Shown: positions 1 to 7,528, counted from the stretch's first letter. The stretch is DNA of 19,621 nucleotides from a bacterium (Candidatus Gribaldobacteria) CG_4_10_14_0_8_um_filter_33_9 (GCA_002785165.1 PFMI01000027.1:1-19621); one strand, 5' to 3'. The notes: generated by a model from the sequence alone, not told the origin. Numbers and translations are program-made.

Positions 1-444
1 CAATATAAATGGGTTTTAGTTTTAAGATTTGATTTAGTTTTTTTTACTAAGTTAGAATTAAATAAATTAGATAACTCATGTTTTTATATATGTTATGAAC
101 CTCATTGGCCAGATATACATAAATTAGGAGTTGTTCATGACGTTTTATTTTTAACTAATTCTTCAATTATTAATAAATATTCAATAATAGCTGATGAAAT
201 AAAAGATAAAAAATATAATGATACATTACATGCAGCCCATGTAATAGCGTATAGAAAACTCAAGGAAATGTTTAATGTGAATATGGATTCAATTGTAAGG
301 TATGGGTTTAAAAGATATGATGATGTGGAAATATATAGATTTGTTATTGATCCTATACAAAATTCTGTTGGATATCCGTATGGTGCTTTGCAAACTAAAG
401 ATAGATTATTTTCTTTATTAAAATTGATTGGGAATGTTTCATGA
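1..444 (+). CDS. Unidentified protein, C-terminal part (5' truncated)
   Basis: The frame is open from the first base of the window to a TGA at 442-444 and gives 147 residues; the start lies upstream of the window. The first residues contain a hydrophobic strand followed by Arg-x-Asp (VLVLRFDLVFF), a pattern seen in some glycan-processing and glycosyltransferase-like proteins. The rest is mixed alpha/beta with many aromatic residues and a HAAHVIAYRKL helix. I do not recognise the family with confidence. Codon use is AT-rich like its neighbours, and the frame is closed by a stop directly before an intergenic region, so it is a real gene end. Its place just upstream of a sugar-modification cassette makes a role in glycan synthesis possible, but that is only context. 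Confidence 0.6.
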   Translation, partial: QYKWVLVLRFDLVFFTKLELNKLDNSCFYICYEPHWPDIHKLGVVHDVLFLTNSSIINKYSIIADEIKDKKYNDTLHAAHVIAYRKLKEMFNVNMDSIVRYGFKRYDDVEIYRFVIDPIQNSVGYPYGALQTKDRLFSLLKLIGNVS

Positions 445-455
445 TTAGTGAACAG

Positions 456-502
456 CTTTAGAGCAGCAATCCGCTAGCGGTGCTCGTGGTTAGGCTCTAG
501 AC
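456..502 (+). other. GC-rich foldable intergenic element (candidate structured RNA or terminator)
   Basis: This stretch is about half G+C in a genome near 27%. Bases 457-464 (TTTAGAGC) can pair with 494-501 (GCTCTAGA) through eight pairs with one G-T wobble. Directly inside, AGCA at 465-468 pairs with TGCT at 481-484, and CCG at 471-473 pairs with CGG at 478-480 around a CTAG loop. This leaves a nine-base bulge (CGTGGTTAG, 485-493) on the 3' side. An alternative register pairs GAGCA (461-465) with TGCTC (481-485). There is no U-tract directly after the stem; the nearest T run is at 520-524. It sits between the stop at 444 and the next gene, so a terminator, a processed leader or a regulatory RNA are all possible. 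No RNA family is identified. Confidence 0.5.
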
Positions 503-524
503 AAATAAAATCTAAGGACTTTTT

Positions 525-563
525 ATGTTGGTTAGAAAACTAAAACTTGAATTGACTGCATAA
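525..563 (+). CDS. Tiny 12-codon ORF with its own ribosome binding site
   Basis: ATG at 525 follows TAAGGA (513-518) at a good distance and reads MLVRKLKLELTA before a TAA at 561-563. The stop lies two bases before TTG 566, the first start-type codon of the downstream methyltransferase frame, which itself has no clear ribosome binding site. The short frame could be a leader peptide whose termination feeds reinitiation at the methyltransferase, or the displaced true start of that gene after a frameshift. It may also be chance. I see no attenuator-like codon run. Confidence 0.3.
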   Translation: MLVRKLKLELTA

Positions 564-565
564 AA

Positions 566-1279
566 TTGATAGGGTTGGTTATTATTGTAAAAGAAAAAAA
601 TTTGATATCTGATAAATTTGATATTACATTTAAAGATCTTACTAGAGAAAAGTATTTATATTATGTTAATAATAGAGAAATGGAACATCAAATAGGTCGG
701 TTATTTAATATGAATAAGATTTTTGAACAGATAAAAAAAGATAATATTCCAGGTGATATCATTGAGTTTGGTGTTTATCAAGGGTTTTCGTTGTCTTGGT
801 TAGCACGTTTTCGTGATTTACATAAATTAAATAATAGAAAGATTATTGGTATAGATTCTTTTGAAGGTTTGCCAATTACTTCTGGTCCTTGGGTAAAACA
901 TACTTTTGGTGATTCTACTGAAGTAATTGTTAATAAGACACTTAAACAACAACTAACTAATATTCAGCAAAGAAATATTATAATAATTAAAGCTTGGTTT
1001 GATGATCTAGCTCTAGAAAAAAAATTACAAACTGAAACAAATTCATTAGCGTTAATACATATAGATTGTGATTTAAAAGTATCTTTGCAAAGTATTTTTA
1101 ATTTAATTGAGCTTTACCTTAAAGGTATACAGTTTCTTTTATTTGATGATTGGGGCATTTGTGATGAGGAAATTCCGCTTGGTTTTAACGAGTGGGAGAG
1201 CTCTCATTCTTTTATTAAATCAGAAATTATTTATAAAACATTTCTTACTAGATATTATAAAATTTATAGTTATACTTAA
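566..1279 (+). CDS. SAM-dependent methyltransferase, TylF/MycF-like
   Basis: Likely transfers a methyl group from S-adenosylmethionine to a sugar hydroxyl, as macrocin O-methyltransferase relatives do. Motif I (IIEFGVYQG, residues 65-73) is the SAM-binding glycine loop; an acidic residue ending the next strand is in GIDSFEGLP (95-103). HIDCDL (165-170) and FDDWG (193-197) match the metal-binding aspartates of the TylF family. At about 237 residues it is near the family length. The start is uncertain: the frame opens after a TGA at 548-550, TTG 566 is the first usual start codon, and no good ribosome binding site precedes it; a 12-codon ORF with a better site ends just upstream. The glycosyltransferase follows 21 bp downstream. 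Family assignment is firm; the acceptor is unknown. Confidence 0.82.
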   Translation: MIGLVIIVKEKNLISDKFDITFKDLTREKYLYYVNNREMEHQIGRLFNMNKIFEQIKKDNIPGDIIEFGVYQGFSLSWLARFRDLHKLNNRKIIGIDSFEGLPITSGPWVKHTFGDSTEVIVNKTLKQQLTNIQQRNIIIIKAWFDDLALEKKLQTETNSLALIHIDCDLKVSLQSIFNLIELYLKGIQFLLFDDWGICDEEIPLGFNEWESSHSFIKSEIIYKTFLTRYYKIYSYT

Positions 1280-1300
1280 AGAATATACGGAAGATATAAT

Positions 1301-2029
1301 ATGGAAATAAATAATCCTTTAATATCAATAGTTATGCCATTATATAATCATTATAAATATGTAGATGATGCTATTAATAGTATTTTAAATCAAACCTATA
1401 ATAATATAGAATTAATAATTGTGGATGATGGTAGTACTGATGGTAGTTCTACCATCGCTTTGCAAGCTGTAATTAGAGATAAACGTGTAAAATACGTATG
1501 TCAAGATAATAGGGGAACTGGTGAGGCTTTAAATAGTGGATATCAGATGGCTAAAGGAAAATATGGCACATGGGTTTCTAGTGATAATGTTTATTATCCA
1601 CAAATGCTTTTAACATTTTATGATTTTTTACAGAACAATAATTCACAATTTGTTTTTTCGGCGTTTGACATATATCAAAACGATAAATATCATCATACTT
1701 TTAAACTTGGAGGAATAAATAATGCGTGTATATTAAACGATTTTATTACTAGAAGTTTTAATACTTGTATTACTGGAATATGTTTTTTGTATTCTATGGA
1801 TTTGAAAAATAAATGTGGAAATTTTTTAGATATTCCTGGAGAAGATTATTATATGGGTGTTTGTATGGGTTTTGAAACTAATGTTGGATATATTCCAATT
1901 TCCTTAGGTAAGTATAGACGCCATGATAATTTTGTTTCTGGAAGACTAGAAAAAAATTTGTCTCTTCATATAAAAAATGGTGGTATATCTGCTGTTGAAA
2001 TGGTTAAACGTTTAATTTCTTTAAAATAA
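1301..2029 (+). CDS. Glycosyltransferase family 2
   Basis: A 242-residue GT-A fold protein that would transfer a sugar from a nucleotide donor. The N-terminus has the GT2 signature ISIVMPLYNHYKYV (8-21) and SILNQTYNNIELIIVDDGSTDGS with donor-binding Asp42-Asp43. SSDN (93-96) occupies the DxD metal-site position in the usual WVSSDN context, although the first acid of a strict DxD is Ser here. GED near residue 180 is a plausible catalytic-base site (ED motif). There are no membrane segments, so the enzyme is cytoplasmic and its acceptor is soluble or reached at the inner membrane face. ATG 1301 is preceded by ACGGAAG (1287-1293). It is short for GT2 but covers the full catalytic domain. Confidence 0.9.
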   Translation: MEINNPLISIVMPLYNHYKYVDDAINSILNQTYNNIELIIVDDGSTDGSSTIALQAVIRDKRVKYVCQDNRGTGEALNSGYQMAKGKYGTWVSSDNVYYPQMLLTFYDFLQNNNSQFVFSAFDIYQNDKYHHTFKLGGINNACILNDFITRSFNTCITGICFLYSMDLKNKCGNFLDIPGEDYYMGVCMGFETNVGYIPISLGKYRRHDNFVSGRLEKNLSLHIKNGGISAVEMVKRLISLK

Positions 2030-2044
2030 AAGGAGATTTTTATA

Positions 2045-2395
2045 ATGGTATCTATGCTTAAAAAACCTTGGGGTTATGAAGAACTACTAGAGTATAATAA
2101 AAATTATTCTTTAAAGAAGTTATTTATGAAAGCAGATAATTGTTGTAGTTTACAATATCATAATTTTAAACATGAAACTATTTATGTTTTGTCTGGGAAA
2201 TTAAAAATAATTACAAAACTCTCTAAAATTGATAATAGTATTATTGAAAATATCCTTGCAGAAGGAAATTATATGGTTATAGAACCAGGATTAGTACATC
2301 GCATGTGTGGTATTACTGATTGTATTTATCTTGAGGCATCAACTTCACAATTAGATGATGTTGTTAGATTAGAAGATGATTATGGGAGAGTTTAA
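2045..2395 (+). CDS. Cupin of the mannose-6-phosphate isomerase type II family
   Basis: A 116-residue single-domain cupin. KPWGYEEL (7-14), LQYHNFKHETIYVLSG (36-51), the PGLVHRM turn (81-87) and SQLDDVVRLEDDYGR (101-115) are the landmarks of the C-terminal isomerase domain of bifunctional mannose-1-phosphate guanylyltransferase/mannose-6-phosphate isomerase enzymes. His39, His43, Glu44 and His85 are candidate metal ligands. Standing alone, it could isomerise a sugar phosphate feeding the transferase encoded 3 bp downstream. ATG 2045 follows AAAGGAG (2028-2034); ATG 2054 is an in-frame alternative. The exact substrate cannot be read from the sequence. Confidence 0.82.
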   Translation: MVSMLKKPWGYEELLEYNKNYSLKKLFMKADNCCSLQYHNFKHETIYVLSGKLKIITKLSKIDNSIIENILAEGNYMVIEPGLVHRMCGITDCIYLEASTSQLDDVVRLEDDYGRV

Positions 2396-2398
2396 TTA

Positions 2399-3952
2399 AT
2401 GCTGATATTTATTCCTACTAGTGGTCTTGGTTCCAGATTGGGTGGATTAACAAAATATACAAATAAAGCGCTTTTAAAAATAGGAGATAAACCAGCTATA
2501 TCTCATATAATAGATTTATATCCGGATGGAGAATTTGTTATAGCATTAGGATATTTAGGTGATTATGTAAAACAATTTTTAGAATTGGCATATCCAGATA
2601 AAAAATTTGAGTTCGTATACGTTGATCCATATGAAGGTTCTGGAAGCAGCTTATTAAAATCTATGTCTTTTGCTGAGAATAATTTACAATCTCCATTTAT
2701 TTTTAATACCTGTGACACTATTCTTACAAAGGCTCCACCACCACCATTTACTAATTGGATGGCTTGTGCTCGTTCAAATAAGCCAGATGTTTTTAGAACT
2801 GTTTCTATTAATAAAGATAATATAATTAAGATAAATGAAAAAGGTGAAATGAATTATGATTATGCTTATACTGGTGTTGCTGGAATATATAATTATTCTG
2901 AATTTTGGGCAGAATTAAATAATATAATAAAAATTAATAGTTCTACGGATTTAAGTGACTGTCATGTATTTATGAATTTACTATCTAATTTTAATATAAA
3001 ATTATGGGTAGTTGATGATTGGCATGATACTGGTACTGTTGAAACATTAAATAAAACTAGAAGGTTTTTCAATAGAGAGTATAATGTTTTAGATAAACAT
3101 GAAGAAGCTATATATTTTTTAGATGATAATGTTATTAAATTTTTTAATGATTCTTCTTTATGTAAAAATAGAGTTAGAAGATCTACTTTGTTAACAGGGC
3201 TAATACCTAAAATTATTTCTTCATCAGATAATTTTTATAAATATGAATTTGTTCAGGGAAAACTATTATCCCATGTTATAACAGAGAGTAGGTTAGAATG
3301 TTTACTTGATTGGGCAGAGAAAAATTTATGGTTACCTTCTGATATTATATCATTGGATTTTAAAATTAAATGTAAACATTTTTATATAGATAAAACTAAT
3401 CAAAGATTAGAAAATTATTTTGAACAAATTAATAGACAAGATGAATGTAATATAATAAATAATATAGAAATTCCTAAATATAAAGATATTTTTAATAAAA
3501 TAGATTGGGAGAGATTATGTTCTTCTCAGCCAACTATGTTTCACGGTGATTTTATATTAGATAATATATTATATAAAGACGATGGGTTTGTTTTATTAGA
3601 TTGGAGACAAGATTTCTCCGGTGAAATAGCCGCCGGTGATAGATATTATGATTTAGCTAAATTTAATCATAATTTAATATTTAATCATGATATAGTATCT
3701 GATAATTGTTTTTCAATAGAATTTAAAAATGAAATGATTTTTTGTGATATTCATAGAAGCCATAATTTAACTATAATTCAACAAAAATTTATTGATCTTT
3801 TAGAAAAAAGAGGCTATGATTTATATAAAATTAAAATTTTAACTCCATTAATATGGTTAAATATGGCCCCGCTACATTTATACCCATTAAATAAGTTTTT
3901 ATTTTATTTTGGAAAATATAATCTTTGGAGAGAGCTATGCAGCTGTACATAA
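2399..3952 (+). CDS. Fused sugar nucleotidyltransferase and APH/choline-kinase-type kinase
   Basis: A 517-residue two-domain protein. Residues 1 to about 230 form an NTP-transferase domain: GLGSRL (9-14) with Lys23 is the nucleotide-binding signature loop, and Asp106 in NTCDTIL is the expected metal ligand. About 235-517 form an aminoglycoside phosphotransferase/choline-kinase fold: HGDFILDN (382-389) is the catalytic loop (HGDxxxxN) and LLDW with Asp401 is the metal-binding Asp motif, followed by GDRYYDLAKF typical of the family. The pairing suggests that one polypeptide phosphorylates a small hydroxylated substrate and activates the phosphate as an NDP derivative, similar in logic to LicA plus LicC, though substrate and nucleotide are unknown. 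It starts 3 bp after the cupin and its end overlaps the next gene by 16 bp. Confidence 0.85.
   Translation: MLIFIPTSGLGSRLGGLTKYTNKALLKIGDKPAISHIIDLYPDGEFVIALGYLGDYVKQFLELAYPDKKFEFVYVDPYEGSGSSLLKSMSFAENNLQSPFIFNTCDTILTKAPPPPFTNWMACARSNKPDVFRTVSINKDNIIKINEKGEMNYDYAYTGVAGIYNYSEFWAELNNIIKINSSTDLSDCHVFMNLLSNFNIKLWVVDDWHDTGTVETLNKTRRFFNREYNVLDKHEEAIYFLDDNVIKFFNDSSLCKNRVRRSTLLTGLIPKIISSSDNFYKYEFVQGKLLSHVITESRLECLLDWAEKNLWLPSDIISLDFKIKCKHFYIDKTNQRLENYFEQINRQDECNIINNIEIPKYKDIFNKIDWERLCSSQPTMFHGDFILDNILYKDDGFVLLDWRQDFSGEIAAGDRYYDLAKFNHNLIFNHDIVSDNCFSIEFKNEMIFCDIHRSHNLTIIQQKFIDLLEKRGYDLYKIKILTPLIWLNMAPLHLYPLNKFLFYFGKYNLWRELCSCT
3927..3934 (+). promoter_or_regulatory. Ribosome binding site deciding the start of the aldolase-like gene
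   Basis: GGAGAGAG lies inside the end of the upstream fused gene and ends 2 bases before ATG 3937 (GGAG core 6 bases before it). This makes ATG 3937 the start rather than the upstream in-frame TTG 3925, which overlaps the site. Confidence 0.75.
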
Positions 3953-4920
3953 ATGACTTTAAATTATATCTAGGAGTTATGAGCAAGAATATTGTTGATG
4001 CTGTAATCTCATATGTTAAAGAAGGAGGGTATCCTGTGGGGTTTATAGCCTCAAGGAGACAAGTTGATAAATATGGTGGATATTGTAATGGGTGGTCTAC
4101 AAAGTCCTTCGTAGAGTACGTAAAGGGCTTTAGAATACCTATTCCTATCTGTAGAGATCACGGTGGCTCTGGCCAGGGAATTAATGATGATGATGGTGTT
4201 GCTTCATTGTTATATGATGCAAGTTATATGGATATTATTCATATTGATCCTTGGAAGAAATTAAATATGATAGAAGCCATTCCTTATATCATAGATGTTA
4301 TAAAGCAATGTTTAAATATAAACCCAAATTGTTTATTTGAAATTGGAACAGAGGAATCTATTTTTTATATGGATTCAAATGATGTTGATTTTTTAATAAC
4401 ATCAGTTAAAAAACAATTGCAGAAATTATTTGATAATGTAGTTTATGTAGTAATTCAATCTGGGACGTCGTTGGAATCAGGAATAAATACTGGAAAATAT
4501 GATGAAAATAGATTAAAAGAAATGATAGATATTTGTAAAAAGCATTATGTGTTTTCTAAAGAACATAATGGTGATTATTTACATCCAATGTTGATACATG
4601 AAAAGTTTAAACTTGGTTTACGTGCTATAAATATAGCTCCAGAATTAGCTAACATAGAAACAAATATATTATTAAATATATTATCTGAAGATAAGATTAA
4701 TAAATGGTTTGATTTGTGTGTAGCAAATGGGCAGTGGAAGAAATGGTTTCCCAATAATTTTAATCCGTTTGATAATAAACATAAAGTTGTAAGTATATGT
4801 GGTCATTATGTTTTTAATAATCCTCAATTTAAAGATATTATTAATTTGGAGCATATAGCTGTTGATGTGAAAAATGCTATTATTAAATTTATTCAAGAAA
4901 GGATTTATTATGGATTCTAG
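3937..4920 (+). CDS. Aldolase-family protein related to GatZ/KbaZ
   Basis: A 327-residue protein with the plan of the tagatose-1,6-bisphosphate aldolase non-catalytic subunit family: FIASRRQVDKYGGYCNG (36-52) corresponds to the family's Asn/Gln-Val-x-x-Phe/Tyr-Gly-Gly-Tyr segment, RDHGGSGQG (73-81) to its GGDHLGP turn, and DIIHIDPWKK (99-108) to its KIHLD strand. A class II aldolase TIM barrel is therefore likely, with Asp74-His75 and His102 near the active site. In a sugar cassette it could join or split a sugar phosphate carbon chain, or act as an isomerase-like or structural subunit; no catalytic GatY/KbaY partner is encoded nearby. Its 5' end overlaps the fused transferase-kinase and its 3' end overlaps the HAD gene, so translation is probably coupled. 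The reaction is not proved. Confidence 0.7.
   Translation: MQLYINDFKLYLGVMSKNIVDAVISYVKEGGYPVGFIASRRQVDKYGGYCNGWSTKSFVEYVKGFRIPIPICRDHGGSGQGINDDDGVASLLYDASYMDIIHIDPWKKLNMIEAIPYIIDVIKQCLNINPNCLFEIGTEESIFYMDSNDVDFLITSVKKQLQKLFDNVVYVVIQSGTSLESGINTGKYDENRLKEMIDICKKHYVFSKEHNGDYLHPMLIHEKFKLGLRAINIAPELANIETNILLNILSEDKINKWFDLCVANGQWKKWFPNNFNPFDNKHKVVSICGHYVFNNPQFKDIINLEHIAVDVKNAIIKFIQERIYYGF
4895..4903 (+). promoter_or_regulatory. Ribosome binding site deciding the HAD gene start
   Basis: AAGAAAGGA lies within the 3' end of the aldolase-like gene, 6 bases before ATG 4910, and supports that ATG over an upstream in-frame start at 4874. Confidence 0.75.
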
Positions 4921-5269
4921 ACCAAAAACTTTGTTTATAGATATAGATGGAACGTTGTTATTTCATTATGGTATGGGTATAAAACAGGCTATAATGCCAT
5001 TAAAAGTATTACCTGGGGTTATAGAAAAATTAGACGAATGGGATAGAAAAAATTATAAAATTGTTCTTATAACTGGAAGAAAAGAAAGCACTAGACAAAT
5101 TACAGAAAATCAATTACAATATTTAGGAATAACTTATGATTATTTAGTAATGGGAATCGGAGGGGGGAAAAGAGTTTTAATAAATGATACAAAACCTAAT
5201 TCTATATTTCCCACCGCTGAAGCGATATGTATTGAAAGAAATAAAGGATTAGAAAATTTAGATATATAG
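4910..5269 (+). CDS. Small HAD-family phosphatase
   Basis: A 119-residue minimal HAD protein without an obvious cap domain. All four motifs can be seen: DIDGT (11-15) with nucleophile Asp11 and acid/base Asp13, Thr55 in LITGRKE, Lys87 in GGGKRVL, and the motif IV acid in INDTKP (91-96). It should be active on a small phosphorylated sugar or intermediate, as HAD proteins in capsule and LPS heptose loci are. It overlaps the aldolase-like gene by 11 bp and precedes the epimerase by 13 bp, so it is part of the same pathway. The substrate is not determined. Confidence 0.83.
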   Translation: MDSRPKTLFIDIDGTLLFHYGMGIKQAIMPLKVLPGVIEKLDEWDRKNYKIVLITGRKESTRQITENQLQYLGITYDYLVMGIGGGKRVLINDTKPNSIFPTAEAICIERNKGLENLDI

Positions 5270-5282
5270 GGAGGGGGTTTTT

Positions 5283-6215
5283 ATGAATATATTATTAGTT
5301 GGTGGTTGTGGGTATGTAGGCGGTTATTTAACAGATAAATTAATTATTGATGGTCATGATGTTGTTATTTATGATAATTTAATGTATGAATCTAGATTTT
5401 TGAAAAAGGTTCCTTTTGTCTATGGTGATATAAGAGAATTTGATAGATTAGGAAAAATTTTAAACAATTTTGATATTGTAATATGGTTAGCCGCACTAGT
5501 TGGTGATGGTGCGTGCTCCATAAATCCTAGTTTAACTGACCTTTTAAATTATAAATGTGTTAAATGGATAGTTGACAATTTCAAAAAAGAGATTATATTT
5601 CTGTCAACCTGCTCTGTTTTTGGCATGAATAATAATATTATAAATGAAGATGCACCTACAAATCCATTATCGAAGTATGCAGAAACAAAGTTAAAAGCGG
5701 AAAAATATATTGTGGAAAATTCAAATAATTACTTAATTTTTAGGTTAGGAACTTTATTTGGATTAGGAGATGAGTTTTCAAGATTAAGGCTTGATTTAGT
5801 TACAAATATATTAACACTTAAAGCTACGAAAAAAATACCATTAACAGTTTTTGGTGGTGAGCAGTGGCGACCATTATTGCATGTTAAAGATGTGGCTGAA
5901 GCTGTTTCTTTTAGTGTTTTACATGGTATAAAAGGATTATATAATTTATCTTATAAAAATTTTACTATTAAAGAAATAGCAGAAAATATTCAAAAATTTA
6001 TTCCTGGGTCAGAATTAGTTTGTACAGATATAAAATATGAAGATCTTAGGAATTATAAAATAGATCCAAGTAAATTTTATGCTACTGGCTGGAAACCTAT
6101 TTATGATTTGGAATACGGAATAAAGGAAATACATAATGTTATTTTGGAAAATAGGATTGTTAATCCAAATGATCCTATTTATTCTAATGCTATTTATTTA
6201 AAGGAGAGATTATGA
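5283..6215 (+). CDS. NAD-dependent sugar epimerase/dehydratase (extended SDR)
   Basis: A 310-residue extended short-chain dehydrogenase. GGCGYVGG (7-14) is the NAD(P)-binding glycine motif, with Asp31 at the end of beta-2 suggesting NAD preference. The catalytic set is Ser108/Thr109 with Tyr132 and Lys136 in KYAETK. QWRPLLHVKDVAEAV further on is the usual substrate-binding strand (R-x-x-x-H-V-x-D) of nucleotide-sugar epimerases and dehydratases. It probably acts on the nucleotide sugar made by the upstream transferase. A strong GGGAGGGGG site (5269-5277) precedes ATG 5283. The stop overlaps the start of the next gene (ATGA, 6212-6215). Epimerase and dehydratase cannot be separated from sequence alone. 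Confidence 0.88.
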   Translation: MNILLVGGCGYVGGYLTDKLIIDGHDVVIYDNLMYESRFLKKVPFVYGDIREFDRLGKILNNFDIVIWLAALVGDGACSINPSLTDLLNYKCVKWIVDNFKKEIIFLSTCSVFGMNNNIINEDAPTNPLSKYAETKLKAEKYIVENSNNYLIFRLGTLFGLGDEFSRLRLDLVTNILTLKATKKIPLTVFGGEQWRPLLHVKDVAEAVSFSVLHGIKGLYNLSYKNFTIKEIAENIQKFIPGSELVCTDIKYEDLRNYKIDPSKFYATGWKPIYDLEYGIKEIHNVILENRIVNPNDPIYSNAIYLKERL

Positions 6216-6691
6216 TTAGTTTATTTAAGGGAGAGATTGCGGCAGATGATAGAGGTACTGTAAAATTTGTAAATGATTTTAATTTTGTAGATGTAAAAAG
6301 ATTTTATCAAGTAGAAAATCATCGTAAAGGTTATATTAGAGCTTGGCACGCACATGCTGGTGAAGGAAAATACGTATTTGTTTCTGCGGGTGCTGCTTTA
6401 ATTGGTTCGGTTGAATTGAGTCCCACTGAATTAGAAAAAATAAGAAGGAAATTAGCTAAAACTAATTTTTATATGGATGAGGTTTCTTCTTCATCTATAA
6501 GAGGAGATGTTTTATGTGAAGAAATTCCTAAGGTATTATGGATTCCGCCATATCATGCAAATGGAGCCATGACTCTTAGAGAAAATACAAAAATAATTTA
6601 TTTTTCTACAGCCACATTGGAAGAATCAAAAGGAGATGATATAAGATTCCCTTATGATACATGGAATATTTGGAAGGAAGATTTTAGATAA
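6212..6691 (+). CDS. RmlC-like nucleotide-sugar 3,5-epimerase family protein
   Basis: A 159-residue cupin-fold protein of the dTDP-4-dehydrorhamnose 3,5-epimerase group. RAWHAHAGEGKYVFVSAG (43-60) aligns with the family's RGLHxQ...GKxVxVxxG segment and keeps the His (46) and Lys (53). PPYHANG and KIIYFSTA correspond to the PxGxAHG loop and the Tyr-bearing strand. It would invert one or more centres of a 4-keto sugar made by the preceding SDR. The second half of the usual active-site region (His-Asp dyad) is not easy to place, so mono- versus bis-epimerisation is open. Start overlaps the upstream stop by 4 bp and its stop shares a base with the next ATG, a sign of translational coupling. Confidence 0.8.
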   Translation: MISLFKGEIAADDRGTVKFVNDFNFVDVKRFYQVENHRKGYIRAWHAHAGEGKYVFVSAGAALIGSVELSPTELEKIRRKLAKTNFYMDEVSSSSIRGDVLCEEIPKVLWIPPYHANGAMTLRENTKIIYFSTATLEESKGDDIRFPYDTWNIWKEDFR

Positions 6692-7503
6692 TGAGAAAAA
6701 AAAGAATACTAATATTAGGTAGTACAGGTATGTTAGGAAGTATGTTGACTAAATATTTTTGTAAATTAGAAAAATATGAGATTTATTTATCCTCTAGATT
6801 AAAGAGTTTTAGCTATAAAAATGAAATTAAATTTGACCCTTTAATAAGTGATATTTATTCCCTTCCATTTATGGATTATTATATTAATGCAATAGGTATA
6901 ATAAAACCACATATGTTATCAAGTTTAGAGGATTCTATTTATATTAATTCTATATTTCCTAGGAAACTAGCTAATTATTGTGAAAGTATTAATACGAATT
7001 TACTGCAAATTACAACAGATTGTTGTTTTAGTGGAAGGGAAGGTAATTATAATGAAGATTCATTACATGATGCTCTTGATGAGTATGGTAAATCAAAATC
7101 TCTCGGTGAACCCAAAAATTGTATGGTATTAAGAACAAGCATCATAGGTCCAGAATTACATAAGAATGTAAGTTTAATTTCTTGGGTATTGCAACAAAAT
7201 AATAAAACTATAAATGGATTTATTAATCATTTTTGGAATGGAATAACTACTTTACAATATGCTAAGATTTGTGAAGAAATAATTGATAAAAATTTATACA
7301 CAAAAGATTTATTTCATATTTTTTCACCGAATATTGTAAGTAAATACGAACTTGTTAGATTAATTAGTGAAAAATATAAGATTAATGCTACTATTAATCC
7401 GGCTGAAGCCCATGAAAGAATTGATCGTACATTGTCTTCTAAGAAAACTTTTTGCAATGATTTAAAAATTCCAGAAATAAAACGACAAGTTGAGGAGTTA
7501 TAA
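6691..7503 (+). CDS. RmlD-like nucleotide-sugar 4-ketoreductase (SDR)
   Basis: A 270-residue SDR close to dTDP-4-dehydrorhamnose reductase in plan. GSTGMLG (10-16) binds NAD(P)H. ITTDCCFSG (107-115) replaces the RmlD-type STDYVFDG, and EYGKSKSLGE (131-140) carries catalytic Tyr132 and Lys136. The chain is slightly shorter than RmlD (about 290-300). It would reduce the 4-keto group after epimerisation, ending the nucleotide-sugar pathway. Its ATG shares one base with the upstream TAA. The order SDR, RmlC-like, RmlD-like matches deoxyhexose and modified-heptose pathways; which sugar is made cannot be told. Confidence 0.82.
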   Translation: MRKKRILILGSTGMLGSMLTKYFCKLEKYEIYLSSRLKSFSYKNEIKFDPLISDIYSLPFMDYYINAIGIIKPHMLSSLEDSIYINSIFPRKLANYCESINTNLLQITTDCCFSGREGNYNEDSLHDALDEYGKSKSLGEPKNCMVLRTSIIGPELHKNVSLISWVLQQNNKTINGFINHFWNGITTLQYAKICEEIIDKNLYTKDLFHIFSPNIVSKYELVRLISEKYKINATINPAEAHERIDRTLSSKKTFCNDLKIPEIKRQVEEL

Positions 7504-7516
7504 AATAATTGTTAAC

Positions 7517-7522
7517 AAAGGA
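7517..7522 (+). promoter_or_regulatory. Ribosome binding site deciding the KdsC-like start
   Basis: AAAGGA 6 bases before ATG 7529. It supports that start over an in-frame ATG at 7490 inside the reductase gene, which has no such site. Confidence 0.7.
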
Positions 7523-7528
7523 TTAAAT

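Noticed and set aside
485..515. Pistol-type self-cleaving ribozyme, suggested by CGTGGTTAGG followed by an A-rich stretch and CTAA.
   Set aside because: The loop TTAGG could pair with TCTAA downstream, but the P1 hairpin partner (CCACG-like) is absent and the rest of the known pistol layout does not fit.
456..520. tRNA or tRNA-like gene in the GC-rich stretch.
   Set aside because: No T-loop (GGTTCGAATCC-like), no acceptor stem and no seven-base anticodon loop with a five-pair stem.
1107..1310. Second + strand frame overlapping the methyltransferase end, and another at 9330-9515 within the adhesin.
   Set aside because: Out-of-frame shadows with low-complexity hydrophobic translations; the main frames carry the family motifs.
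1439..1456. Perfect inverted repeat GATGGTAG-TT-CTACCATC.
   Set aside because: It lies inside the conserved DDGSTDGSST coding segment of the glycosyltransferase, where repeated Asp-Gly-Ser codons already create repeats; no regulatory context.
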